The position numbers and the translations under genes are program-made. This document shows, one piece after another, positions 19,563-27,660 of a DNA stretch of 44,424 nt. The notes below the pieces were generated by a model. It was not told the origin of the DNA, did not search any database, and worked only from the letters and a program-made list of their open reading frames with translations. The stretch is from the NCBI GenBank assembly GCA_029213165.1, contig JARGNO010000001.1, forward strand, positions 160,095 to 204,518. Reading direction: 5' to 3'. Origin of the DNA: Minwuia sp. Lineage in GTDB: Bacteria > Pseudomonadota > Alphaproteobacteria > Minwuiales > Minwuiaceae. Position 1 is the stretch's first letter, and every line of letters starts with the position of its first letter.

Positions 19563-19594
19563 AAAAAAGGGCGGTGCCACCGAGGCACCGCCCT
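19563..19594 (-). terminator. Intercistronic terminator between dctP and dctQ
   Basis: Perfect 11-bp arms AGGGCGGTGCC (19568-19578) and GGCACCGCCCT (19584-19594) with a five-base loop; on the reverse strand the stem is followed directly by six T (19563-19568). It lies 24 bases after the dctP stop and before dctQ. It should end most dctP transcripts, leaving excess binding protein over permease. Confidence 0.9.
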
Positions 19595-19617
19595 GATTCC
19601 TGTCAGTCAGCCTTCGC

Positions 19618-20706
19618 TCAGGCCAGACCCAGCACGCGGTTGCGCTGGTTGACGAAGGTGCCTTCGAACTTCGCCATCGTCCCGCCGATCTCGCGCAGGT
19701 TGGCCTGGAAGGAGTCATCAACTTCCGTGGCCAGAGCCGAATGGTCGCGGGTTTCCGCGAACACTTCCGCCGCGGCCTCGCCCATGGCGTCCCAGACATC
19801 GTCGTTGAACGCACGCACCTGGACACCGTGGTCATTGACCAGCTTGGTCATGTACTCGCCGTTCTTGGCCATGTTCTCTTCGAATGCCGCACCATGCTCC
19901 TCGTAGCAGGCCGCCTCGATAACCGCCTTCTCCCAGTCGGTCAGGCTGCCCCAGAAGCCGGCATTCATGCCGAAGGACAGTCCGCCACCCGGCTCATGCA
20001 TACCACCGGTGTAGTAGTACTTCGCGGCCTCGTAGAACTTCATGAAGTAGTCGTTGTAGGGACCGACCCACTCCGTTGCCTCGATGGCGCCGGAAACCAG
20101 GTTTTCATAGATCTGGCCGCCCGGCAGGGACACGGTGGAGACGCCGAGCTTCGACATCACGGAACCGCCCAGACCCGGAATACGCATCTTCAGACCCTTC
20201 AGGTCGTCAGCGGATTCGATTTCCTTGTTGAACCAGCCACCGGCCTGGGTGCCGGTCGCGCCGCACATCAGCGGCTTCAGGCCGAATTCGCCGGAAACCT
20301 TGTTCCAGAGTTCCTGACCGCCCTTGAACTTGATCCAGGCGTTCCATTCCACCGTCGTCATGCCGAACGGCACGGCGGTGAAATAGGCCAGGGCCGGATG
20401 CTTGCCGGTCCAGTAGTAGTCGGCACCGATATAGGCCTGCGAGTTGCCGGACGCGACTTCGTCGAAGCAATCGAACGCACCGACACGCTCGCCGGCGGCG
20501 AAATACTCAACATTCAGCGCACCATCGGAAAGCTGCGCGATACGCGCGGCCAGGCGCTGCGCCGAAATACCGAGACCCGGGAAATCCCGCGGCCAGGTCG
20601 AAACGATGGTCAGTGTCTTGCCGCCCTGGGCAATGGCCGGCGCAGCCAGCGCTGCGGTGCCAACGCCAGCCAGCGCGGCACCCTTCAGAAATTTACGACG
20701 TTCCAT
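19618..20706 (-). CDS. TRAP transporter substrate-binding protein (DctP), TakP-like
   Basis: Periplasmic binding protein of 362 residues with a twin-arginine signal (RRKFLKGAALAG, residues 3-14; cleavage after AIA near 25), so it is probably exported folded by Tat. The mature protein follows the TakP/lactate-binding branch of DctP: GADYYWTGKHPAL, GGWFNKEI, and TEWVGPYNDYFMKFYEAAKYYY, the segment that in TakP relatives contacts a 2-oxo or 2-hydroxy acid. A short monocarboxylate such as pyruvate or lactate is the likely cargo. The ATG at 20706 is set by the signal peptide. It is first in the operon; the 152 bases upstream must hold its promoter. Confidence 0.93.
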   Translation of the reverse strand: MERRKFLKGAALAGVGTAALAAPAIAQGGKTLTIVSTWPRDFPGLGISAQRLAARIAQLSDGALNVEYFAAGERVGAFDCFDEVASGNSQAYIGADYYWTGKHPALAYFTAVPFGMTTVEWNAWIKFKGGQELWNKVSGEFGLKPLMCGATGTQAGGWFNKEIESADDLKGLKMRIPGLGGSVMSKLGVSTVSLPGGQIYENLVSGAIEATEWVGPYNDYFMKFYEAAKYYYTGGMHEPGGGLSFGMNAGFWGSLTDWEKAVIEAACYEEHGAAFEENMAKNGEYMTKLVNDHGVQVRAFNDDVWDAMGEAAAEVFAETRDHSALATEVDDSFQANLREIGGTMAKFEGTFVNQRNRVLGLA

Positions 20707-20858
20707 AGACTTGAAGTCCTCCGTTGTGTCGATTCGTTCTCGTGCAGCACGGTTCCATGCGTTGTTACGCACACCACAAAAGCTGCGCTGCGTTAATTGG
20801 CGGAATTCCAGCGTGGATTGCAACTGGTTTCGATGAATTGTGGTATCCAAACACCCGA

Positions 20859-21110
20859 TCAGGCCACTTTCGTGCATCCGGGATGGTCCTTGAGAACCCG
20901 TTCGCGGGACCCGGGGAAGCGCGACAGCAAACCCGCAGGTCGGATCGGACGCGTGACCAGACCGCCACCGCAATTCGGGCAAATGTGGCTGAAGGTCGCC
21001 TCCGCGCAGTCACGGCAGAAGGTGCATTCGAATGTGCAGATCACCGCCTGGTCGGATTCCGGTGGCAGGTCCGCATCGCAGCATTCGCAATTGGGCTTCA
21101 GGACAAGCAT
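20859..21110 (-). CDS. DUF1272 small cysteine-rich protein
   Basis: Protein of 83 residues with the compact cysteine array of DUF1272: NCECC near residue 10, then CTFECTFCRDC and CPNCGGGL, consistent with two zinc-ribbon-like sites, followed by the typical RPIRP. The C-terminal 25 residues extend past the usual domain end. The ATG at 21110 has GAGGAG upstream; the frame stays open upstream without homologous sequence. Function is unknown for the family. It is upstream of dctP on the same strand and divergent from the PRISE-type gene. Confidence 0.9.
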   Translation of the reverse strand: MLVLKPNCECCDADLPPESDQAVICTFECTFCRDCAEATFSHICPNCGGGLVTRPIRPAGLLSRFPGSRERVLKDHPGCTKVA

Positions 21111-21222
21111 GGGTGTCTCCTCATTCCAGTGGATGAACCACGCCCCGGAGAGGTTAGTATGGCCCCAGTGGACGTCAACTTTGCATCGGGTCGGACAGGC
21201 AGACAATGACAGCAGGCGCGGA

Positions 21223-22302
21223 ATGACAGCAGACAGGGGAACAACGCTGGTGGCCGGCGCAATGGGGGTCGTCGGCAGGGCGGTACTCGAACAACTGGCC
21301 GCAGAGGGACGACCCGCCATCGGGTTGTCGCGGCGCACACCGGACTTTGACAGCGAGGCCCGTTTCATCGCCCTCGACCTGCTGGATCGCGACGGCGGCG
21401 CCGCCGCGCTGACGGGACTGGAGGATGTGACCCACCTGGTCTATGCCGCCGTCAACGAACAGCCGGAGATCGCGCGAGGCTGGACCGACCCCGGCCACGT
21501 CGCCACGAATCTCGCCATGCTGTCGAACCTGGTCGAGGTGGTGGAGGCCCGGGCGCCGAAGCTGCGCCACATCACCCTGATGCAGGGGACCAAGGCCTAT
21601 GGCATCCACATGGGGCCGTTCCGCCTGCCGGCGCGTGAGGACGATCCGCGCTACATGACGCCGAACTTCTATTACGACCAGCAGGACTGGCTGACCGCCC
21701 GCCAGCAGGGCAAGGCCTGGCACTGGACCGTCATGCGCCCGCAACTGGTCTGTGGCTACGCGCTGGGCAGCCCGATGAACATCATCGCCGGGGTAGGTGC
21801 CTATGCCGCGATCTGCCGCGAGCTCGGCCTGCCGTTGCGCTTTCCGGGCGGCGAGCCGCGCACCATCGAACTGACCGACGCGGCCCTGCTGGCCCGCTCG
21901 ATCAGCTGGGCCGGCGAATCAGACAACGCGCGGAACACGATCTTCAATGTCACCAATGGGGACGTCTTCGTCTTCGCGCACTTCTGGCGCCGGGTTGCTG
22001 CCCATTTCGCCATGCCGACCGACGTGCCTCACCCGCACAGCCTCGCCCGCTCCATGGTCGACAAGGAGGCGGTCTGGCAACGGATCGTCGAACGGCACGG
22101 GCTGAAGCCGACCACCCTGGCGGAACTGGTGCCGTCCTGGTCCTTCATCGACTATTCGATGGGGTATGGCAGCCGCCCCAATGACGTCATCCTCTCCACC
22201 ATCCGGATACGACAGGCAGGCTTCGGCGACTGCCTGGATTCGGAGGAGATGTTCCTCGGCTGGCTCACCCGCCTGCAATCGGAGGGGGTGCTGCCGAGGT
22301 AG
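21223..22302 (+). CDS. PRISE-type SDR (progesterone 5-beta-reductase/iridoid synthase-like)
   Basis: NAD(P)H-dependent reductase of 359 residues. The N-terminal Rossmann motif (VAGAMGVVGRAVLEQL) and, above all, the catalytic pair of the PRISE family are present: Lys in LMQGTKAYG and Tyr in NFYYDQQDWL, the family's 1,4-enone reductase signature seen in plant progesterone 5-beta-reductase and iridoid synthase. It would reduce an activated C=C bond of an unsaturated carbonyl compound. The start at 21223 is chosen for the family N-terminus; its ribosome site is weak. It is convergent with the SDR at 22415-23173 across a palindromic repeat. Confidence 0.85.
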   Translation: MTADRGTTLVAGAMGVVGRAVLEQLAAEGRPAIGLSRRTPDFDSEARFIALDLLDRDGGAAALTGLEDVTHLVYAAVNEQPEIARGWTDPGHVATNLAMLSNLVEVVEARAPKLRHITLMQGTKAYGIHMGPFRLPAREDDPRYMTPNFYYDQQDWLTARQQGKAWHWTVMRPQLVCGYALGSPMNIIAGVGAYAAICRELGLPLRFPGGEPRTIELTDAALLARSISWAGESDNARNTIFNVTNGDVFVFAHFWRRVAAHFAMPTDVPHPHSLARSMVDKEAVWQRIVERHGLKPTTLAELVPSWSFIDYSMGYGSRPNDVILSTIRIRQAGFGDCLDSEEMFLGWLTRLQSEGVLPR

Positions 22303-22330
22303 GGTGCGCTGTTTGTTGACCCCGGCCAGC

Positions 22331-22400
22331 CCTCTCCCGGCCACCCTTCTCAGGATACTTGCGTGGGTGGCCGGAAGGGGGAGAGGGGCGGAGCGGTCAG
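22331..22400. repeat. Palindromic intergenic repeat, copy 1
   Basis: Perfect 10-bp arms CCGGCCACCC (22337-22346) and GGGTGGCCGG (22365-22374) around an 18-base loop, flanked by CCTCTC on the left and GGGGGAGAGGGGCGGAGCGGTCAG on the right in two parts (22376-22400). The reverse complement of the core matches copy 2 at 23235-23356, including CCACCCACG and TATCCT in the loop. It lies between two convergent stop codons. Confidence 0.75.
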
Positions 22401-22414
22401 ACGTCGGACTCCAC

Positions 22415-23173
22415 TCAGAGAAACACCGTGCCGCCATCGACCGCGATGGTCTGACCCGTGACCATGGCGGAGGCATCGGAGGCCAGCCAGATCGCGGTGC
22501 CGACCAGATCCTCACTGTCCAGATTGCGCTGGATCGACTGGCCGGAGGCGATGACATCCAGGGCCTTTTCGTACTTCTCCCCCATGAACTCGACCGTGCC
22601 TTCGGTCAGCACGGCGGACGGGGCGATGGCATTGACCCGGATTCGGTCGCGACCCAGTTCACGCGCCAGCCCTCGGGTGAGGCCGATCACGGCCGCCTTG
22701 GACACCGTATAGTGCAGCGCATAGGCCAGACCGTACGTGGCAGCCAGAGACGAGATATTGATGATGGAGCCGCCACCCAGTTCACGCATCTGGGGCACGA
22801 AGGCCTTGGCTGCATTCCACAATCCCTTGACGTTCACTGCCATGGCAGCGTCCCAGCTTTCTTCCGTCAGCTTGTCGAAACGCCCACCGCCCAGTGTACC
22901 GTAGAGTGCGGCGTTGTTGATCAGTACAGTCGCCGGGCCGAACCGTTCCGCCGTCTTCGCCGCCAGCTCCGTCATCTGATCCATCTTCGAGATGTCGCAG
23001 ACATGCCCCATGGCCACACCCCCGGCGGACGTGATCTCATCGACCACCGCATCGCAGTCGGAAATGTCCGTGACCACCACATTGGCACCCAGTCCGGCAA
23101 AGCCCTTCGCATAGGCCTTGCCGATTCCGCGCGCGGCACCGGTGACGACAACCGTCGTGTTGATGAAACTCAT
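22415..23173 (-). CDS. Short-chain dehydrogenase/reductase (FabG-like)
   Basis: Classical SDR of 252 residues: cofactor motif TGAARGIG at about 12-19, NNAA near 87, and catalytic YTVSK in LHYTVSKAAV. It would oxidise an alcohol or reduce a ketone with NAD(P)(H); the Asp after the second strand (VVTDIS) hints at NAD(H) preference. The start at 23173 has GGAGGG upstream. Both sides of the gene carry copies of the same palindromic repeat. Substrate is unknown. Confidence 0.92.
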   Translation of the reverse strand: MSFINTTVVVTGAARGIGKAYAKGFAGLGANVVVTDISDCDAVVDEITSAGGVAMGHVCDISKMDQMTELAAKTAERFGPATVLINNAALYGTLGGGRFDKLTEESWDAAMAVNVKGLWNAAKAFVPQMRELGGGSIINISSLAATYGLAYALHYTVSKAAVIGLTRGLARELGRDRIRVNAIAPSAVLTEGTVEFMGEKYEKALDVIASGQSIQRNLDSEDLVGTAIWLASDASAMVTGQTIAVDGGTVFL

Positions 23174-23234
23174 GATGTTTCCCTCCCCAGGGTTTGCTGT
23201 TGTTCGGTGTCTGTCTCGCGGTTGCGAGTCGTTT

Positions 23235-23356
23235 GCTGACCGTTCCGCCCCTCTCCCGGTCTATGCGTGGACTGTTCCACCCCTCTCCCCCTCCCGACCA
23301 CCCACGGGATTATCCTAATGGGTGGTCAGGAGGGGGAAAGGGGCGGAACGGTCAGC
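23235..23356. repeat. Palindromic intergenic repeat, copy 2
   Basis: Core inverted repeat GACCACCCA (23296-23304) and TGGGTGGTC (23319-23327) with a 14-base loop. An outer inverted repeat joins GCTGACCGTTCCGCCCC (from 23235) with its complement ending at 23356. It is the same element as copy 1 in the opposite orientation and lies between the SDR start and the phosphoesterase stop. No gene is present in 23174-23371. Confidence 0.8.
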
Positions 23357-23371
23357 GAAAGAATTCCACTT

Positions 23372-24175
23372 CTACTTCATGCTGACGTCCACCAGCACGG
23401 GATAGTCATCCAGATAGACATGATGTGTCACGAGTGGCGCCCCGGGCTGGCGGGTGTGCATCAGGCAGGCCGGAGGCTCGGCGACGATGCTGACACCATC
23501 GGTGCGCAACAGGTCGAGACCCAGTTGATGCGCGGTGCTCGGGCAGGTATGCGCCGGCACTCCGGCGATGGAGGTCATGATCGGGCGATGCACATGGCCG
23601 GCGGAGATACCGAGCACCTGGCGGTTGGTGCCGATGATCCGCGCCAGTTCCTCCCGCCCCTCGACAAGCCCATTGGCGTCCATGCGGTCAATTCCGCTCG
23701 GGAACGGCGGATGATGCAGGAAGATCATGGTCGGCCTGTCCGGCTGCTCCGCCAGTCGCTCCTCCAGCCACCCCAACCGTTCCGCACAGAGCGCCCCTGC
23801 GGTCTCTCCCGGGATCTGGCTGTCCAGGGCGATCAGGCGCACGGAAAGATCCTCCACCGTGTACTGCACGAAACCCCCGGTGCCGAGATAGGCGTGATCG
23901 TCGAACACCAGACGCAGGTCGTCGCGGGCGTCATGGTTGCCGACCATCAGCCAGACCGGCACCTGCAACGGGGCCAGCGTCTGCCGCAGACGTTCATACT
24001 CACTGGTCCGGCATTCGTTCACCAGGTCACCGGAGATGATCACCCCGTCCGGGCGCGGGCGCATGGCGTTGATCCGTGTCACCGCAATGGCCAGTCGCTC
24101 CGTGGTGCGGGCCAACCGGTCCACCGGCTCACCCGGGTCCGTGATGTGCGGATCACTGATCTGGATCAGGATCAT
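23372..24175 (-). CDS. Metallophosphoesterase, GpdQ/CpdA-like
   Basis: Calcineurin-type phosphodiesterase of 267 residues. All signature metal ligands are visible: Asp8 and His10 (SDPH), Asp50 (SGDL), Asn80 and His81 (GNHD), His154/155 (LHHPPF) and His194 and His196 (GHVHR). Spacing and length match GpdQ and the class III cyclic-nucleotide phosphodiesterases, so glycerophosphodiesters or cAMP are plausible substrates; sequence alone does not decide. It follows the FprA-like gene by 24 bases on the same strand. Confidence 0.92.
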   Translation of the reverse strand: MILIQISDPHITDPGEPVDRLARTTERLAIAVTRINAMRPRPDGVIISGDLVNECRTSEYERLRQTLAPLQVPVWLMVGNHDARDDLRLVFDDHAYLGTGGFVQYTVEDLSVRLIALDSQIPGETAGALCAERLGWLEERLAEQPDRPTMIFLHHPPFPSGIDRMDANGLVEGREELARIIGTNRQVLGISAGHVHRPIMTSIAGVPAHTCPSTAHQLGLDLLRTDGVSIVAEPPACLMHTRQPGAPLVTHHVYLDDYPVLVDVSMK

Positions 24176-24199
24176 GGCGCTGCGTTCCTTCCGCTCGCC

Positions 24200-25504
24200 T
24201 CAGGACTCGTCGACGACCGACAGCATATCCGGAATCGTGATGAATTTCCGCCTTGGCGCTTCCGGGTCGGCACGATCCTGCTCGGCCTTGTCGATCAGCA
24301 GCCAGTCATCGTAGCTGACGCGCCGTATGCCACGCTGGATCAGGACCGCATCCAGCCCCGCGCCGCCCTGCTTGCCCGCACCATCACTCATATCCTCCAG
24401 CAACAGGCCGACAACATCCTGCGCGTCGGGCCGGTTGGTTCCGATGGTGCCGCTGGGACCGCGCTTGGCCCAGCCCACGACATAGACGCCGGGGGCCACG
24501 CGCCCCTGGTCATTCACGACCTTCCCGTATTCCATGGGCAGCCCGTCGATGGGGCGGCTGACATAGCCGATGCAGCTGATGACCATGCCGCAGGGAATGT
24601 CGAAGATCTCCCCCGTACCCACCGCGCGGCCATCCTCCAGCTTCGTCCGCTCCACGCGGATACCGGTGACCCGGTCATCACCGAGCACCTCGACCGGGCG
24701 CAGGAAGAATTCGAAATGTACCGCGACCGGGGCCTGGTCGCGGGTATTGCCGCGGAATGACTGCAAGACCTCCAGCACCGGTTTCCGGGCGCGCGCCTCC
24801 TTCGGATCCATGTCCGCAGGCAGGCCGTCCGGGATCTGTTCGTCATGAACCAGCGAGATGCCGCGCTGCAGTTCCCCCATCTCCCGCATCTCGGCGATGG
24901 AGAAGCTCGCCTCCACCGGGCCGCGCCGCCCGATCAGATGCACATCGGTCACGGGGCTGTTGAAAAGCACCTCACCGGCCTCGTCCGTCAGATCGGACGC
25001 CTTCATCTCGTCCTCGGTCCGGACCAGCAGGCGGGCGCAGTCCAGCGCCACGTTGCCGTTGCCGACAACCACCACGTCGCTGACGTCCAGATCAATGTCC
25101 AGATCGACGAAGTCCGGGTGACCATTGTACCAGCCGACGAAGGCGAAGGAGCCCAGTACCCCGTCCTTGTCCTCCCCCGGGATGCCCATCGGGCGATCCC
25201 CCTCCGCGCCGAAGGCGATGATCACCGCATCATAGAGGTCGCGCAATTCGTCCATCGTCACGTCCCGGCCCAGCGTGACATTGCCGACGTAGCGCACATT
25301 CTCCCGCGATGCGGTCTGGTCGTATTTCTTCGTGACCCGCTTGGTGGTCTGGTGATCCGGGGCGACACCTGACCGGATCAGGCCATGCGGGGTGGGCAGG
25401 CGGTCGATCAGATCGACCATGACCCCCTCCCCCTTCGCGGCCAGTGCCTCCGCCGCGTAGAATCCGGCCGGACCCGCGCCAATGATTGCCACATGCATGG
25501 TCAT
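24200..25504 (-). CDS. FprA-type NADPH-ferredoxin reductase
   Basis: FAD enzyme of 434 residues of the adrenodoxin-reductase/FprA type that passes electrons from NADPH to a ferredoxin. The FAD motif is HVAIIGAGPAGFYAAEAL at the N-terminus, the NADP site is VVVGNGNVALDCARLLVR near 148-165, with LIGRRGPVEASF following. The C-terminal GWAKRGPSGTIGTNRPDA block is characteristic. It lies between a PaaX-like regulator and a phosphoesterase on one strand, perhaps one transcript. It could supply reductant to an oxygenase such as the Rieske protein at 33545-34855, but that is a guess from the absence of another reductase in the window. Confidence 0.92.
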   Translation of the reverse strand: MTMHVAIIGAGPAGFYAAEALAAKGEGVMVDLIDRLPTPHGLIRSGVAPDHQTTKRVTKKYDQTASRENVRYVGNVTLGRDVTMDELRDLYDAVIIAFGAEGDRPMGIPGEDKDGVLGSFAFVGWYNGHPDFVDLDIDLDVSDVVVVGNGNVALDCARLLVRTEDEMKASDLTDEAGEVLFNSPVTDVHLIGRRGPVEASFSIAEMREMGELQRGISLVHDEQIPDGLPADMDPKEARARKPVLEVLQSFRGNTRDQAPVAVHFEFFLRPVEVLGDDRVTGIRVERTKLEDGRAVGTGEIFDIPCGMVISCIGYVSRPIDGLPMEYGKVVNDQGRVAPGVYVVGWAKRGPSGTIGTNRPDAQDVVGLLLEDMSDGAGKQGGAGLDAVLIQRGIRRVSYDDWLLIDKAEQDRADPEAPRRKFITIPDMLSVVDES

Positions 25505-25549
25505 GTAAATCCTCCCCGTTTCATCACCTGTTGGCCCGACCGCATCCCC

Positions 25550-26518
25550 TCAGTCCAGGCCACCATACCGATCATAGTATCCACTGCGCGGCGGGGGCAG
25601 CCCCCCGTCGGCAGTTTCCAGATTTCGCCGCGCATGCGCCGTCGCCGCCGCATGGATGGCACGATACAGACTGGCCGAAAGCTGTCGCGCCGTCTCCCCC
25701 GGCCAGTCCTTGCCCAGCACTGCCTGCGGCAGCAGCGGGTCGCGCAGTGTGACGCGCCTGAACTCATGGATCAGCAGCGTCCGGGCCACGAAGGCATCGC
25801 GGTCGGGCAGCGCACCGTTCAGGCTGACATGCTCCATGACCGGTGTGAAGAGCCGCAGGAAGTCGCTGTATCCTGCTTCCAGGGACGCAAGGTCCCATGC
25901 CTCCCGCGCCAGATGCCGCAACGCGGCAGGATCCGAATTGTCGTCTGCCCGCGCGCGCAGCACCACGACCTGATCCTCCATGCCCTGATCGTGCAACAGG
26001 GCACGTACGGCCTGTCCGGACATGTCAGGGTGCAGGAAGACGCCCGGCGACGGTGAACCGAAGCCCATCCAGGCGAGATCACGCTTGAGCTGATCCGCCC
26101 GGCGCATGGCGTCCGAGGTGGCCATCAGGGTGAGCCAGCATCCGTCCCATTCGCCGCGGGCGGAGCGGTAGATGGTCCTGTGCGCGGCGTCGGAGCGGCG
26201 GCGACCGGATGCAGCCAGATCGTAGAAGCTGCGGCGACCGGCCTGCCGACCCTGCAGCCAGTTGTCCTTCTGCAGGCGGAATACAGCTGTCCGCACCACC
26301 CGCTCGTTGAGGCCGAAGTCCGCCAGCAGCCGGATCAGGCTGCCGAGCCAGACCGGACAGTCATGCGCAGAAATGGTGTCACCCCAGACCGTGACGATCA
26401 GCGATGGCGCGCGCACCGGCACCTGGTCAAGCAGATGGCGCACGACGGGAACCAGGTCGGTTCCGCCGCGGTCGCCGGGGCCGTCCTGTGTCCGGCGATC
26501 TTGCATGGTCGTGGCCAT
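25550..26518 (-). CDS. PaaX family transcriptional regulator
   Basis: Regulator of about 322 residues. The N-terminal winged-helix of the PaaX family is clear (SLIRLLADFGLNERVVRTAVFRLQKDNWL in two parts, then GRRSFYDL), followed by the PaaX central and C-terminal domains. PaaX itself represses phenylacetate catabolism and is relieved by phenylacetyl-CoA; no paa genes are visible here, so the effector may differ. ATGs at 26518 and 26506 are both possible starts. It is divergent from the MBL-fold gene with an inverted repeat at 26578-26603 between them. Confidence 0.88.
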   Translation of the reverse strand: MATTMQDRRTQDGPGDRGGTDLVPVVRHLLDQVPVRAPSLIVTVWGDTISAHDCPVWLGSLIRLLADFGLNERVVRTAVFRLQKDNWLQGRQAGRRSFYDLAASGRRRSDAAHRTIYRSARGEWDGCWLTLMATSDAMRRADQLKRDLAWMGFGSPSPGVFLHPDMSGQAVRALLHDQGMEDQVVVLRARADDNSDPAALRHLAREAWDLASLEAGYSDFLRLFTPVMEHVSLNGALPDRDAFVARTLLIHEFRRVTLRDPLLPQAVLGKDWPGETARQLSASLYRAIHAAATAHARRNLETADGGLPPPRSGYYDRYGGLD

Positions 26519-26577
26519 GGGTGCCGATGTTACCGGCAAATCGCGACCTTTCAATCCCGCAGGGCTTGCGGTGCAGG

Positions 26578-26603
26578 GTTGCGTGCCCTTATCTGAACGC
26601 AAC
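26578..26603. promoter_or_regulatory. Inverted repeat between PaaX-like and MBL genes
   Basis: Perfect arms GTTGCGT (26578-26584) and ACGCAAC (26597-26603) with a 12-base spacer, in the 127-base divergent gap. The centre-to-centre distance is 19 bases, about two helical turns, fitting a dimeric repressor such as the adjacent PaaX-like protein. Positional inference only. Confidence 0.45.
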
Positions 26604-26645
26604 AGGACCGGTCATCAACCGGCAGGAAACAGGGGAGACAGCGGC

Positions 26646-27596
26646 ATGGCGCGCGCATTCGCATCGACACAGGATCTGGGGCCGAAGGAAATCACGTTCG
26701 AGCAACTGACGGAGAATACCTGGGTCTATGTGGAGGAGGGTGATCCCACCTCCGGTGTGATCATCGGCGATGACGGCGTCATGGTGATCGATACCCGTGC
26801 CACGCCCATCGCGGCGGATGACCTGATCCGCCGCGTGCGCGAAGTGACCGACAAGCCGTTCCGCTATGTCGTGCTGACCCACTATCACGCGGTCCGCGTG
26901 CTGGGCGCCGCCGCCTATGGCGCGGAGCACATCATCGCCTCAGAGCCGACGATGGAGATGATCCGTGAGCGCGGAGATGCCGACTACAAGTCGGAAGCAG
27001 ACCGGTTCCCGCGCCTGTTCCAGGGCATCGAGAGCATTCCCGGCCTGACCTGGCCGACCATGACCTTCTCCGACCGGATGACCATCATGATGGGCGACCT
27101 GGAGGTGCAGATCATGCATCCGGGCCGGGGCCATACGCGCGGTGACACCATCGTCTGGGTGCCTTCGCAGAAGGTGCTGTTCTCCGGCGATCTGGTGGAG
27201 AACGGCGCCACGCCCTACACGGGCGATGCCCACCTGCGCGACTGGCCCGGCACCCTGGACAAGCTGCGTGCGCTGAAGCCGGAGTTCCTCATCCCCGGCC
27301 GCGGCCCCGCAATGAAGACACCGGCAGCCTGCGAGGAAGCCATCGCCGGCACGGAGAGCTTCATCCGCGCCCTGTACGACGGCGTCGCCCGGGAAGTCGC
27401 CGCCAACCATTCCCTGAAGGAAGCCTATGACACGGTGGTTCCGGCGCTGGAGAGCAAGTACGGCCACTGGTCCATCTTCGCCCACTGCATGCCCTTCGAC
27501 ATCTCCCGCGCATATGACGAGGCCAGCGGCATGGACCACCCCCGCATCTGGACCGCCGACCGCGACAAGGAAATGTGGCAGCAACTGGAGCAATAG
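26646..27596 (+). CDS. MBL-fold protein with altered metal site
   Basis: Metallo-beta-lactamase-fold protein of 316 residues. The usual HxHxDH motif reads HYHAVR: His79 and His81 are kept but the Asp and second-site His are Val83 and Arg84. His163 (GRGHTRGD) and Asp182 (FSGDLV) are kept, while the last second-site His is Arg219 (IPGRGP instead of PGHGP). Thus the first metal site is intact and the second appears lost in a consistent way. A hydrolase with one metal or a changed reaction are options. It is divergent from the PaaX-like regulator and probably controlled by it. The same HYHAVR variant occurs, as far as I recall, in a wider subfamily. Confidence 0.85.
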   Translation: MARAFASTQDLGPKEITFEQLTENTWVYVEEGDPTSGVIIGDDGVMVIDTRATPIAADDLIRRVREVTDKPFRYVVLTHYHAVRVLGAAAYGAEHIIASEPTMEMIRERGDADYKSEADRFPRLFQGIESIPGLTWPTMTFSDRMTIMMGDLEVQIMHPGRGHTRGDTIVWVPSQKVLFSGDLVENGATPYTGDAHLRDWPGTLDKLRALKPEFLIPGRGPAMKTPAACEEAIAGTESFIRALYDGVAREVAANHSLKEAYDTVVPALESKYGHWSIFAHCMPFDISRAYDEASGMDHPRIWTADRDKEMWQQLEQ

Positions 27597-27620
27597 GAAC
27601 AGGACTTCAGCGCTCCCGAC

Positions 27621-27652
27621 GACAGGGTGACCGTGCGGTGCGTGACCCTGTC
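27621..27652. terminator. Hairpin between convergent MBL and FIST genes
   Basis: Perfect 8-bp arms GACAGGGT (27621-27628) and ACCCTGTC (27645-27652) with further partial pairing inside. It lies in the 64-base gap between two convergent stops. There is no strong T-run on either side, so a bidirectional terminator is plausible but not certain. Confidence 0.45.
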
Positions 27653-27660
27653 ATTTCAGG

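Noticed and set aside
25550-26518. Phenylacetate catabolic locus
   Set aside because: The regulator is of the PaaX family, but no paaABCDEFGHIJK-type gene is in the window.
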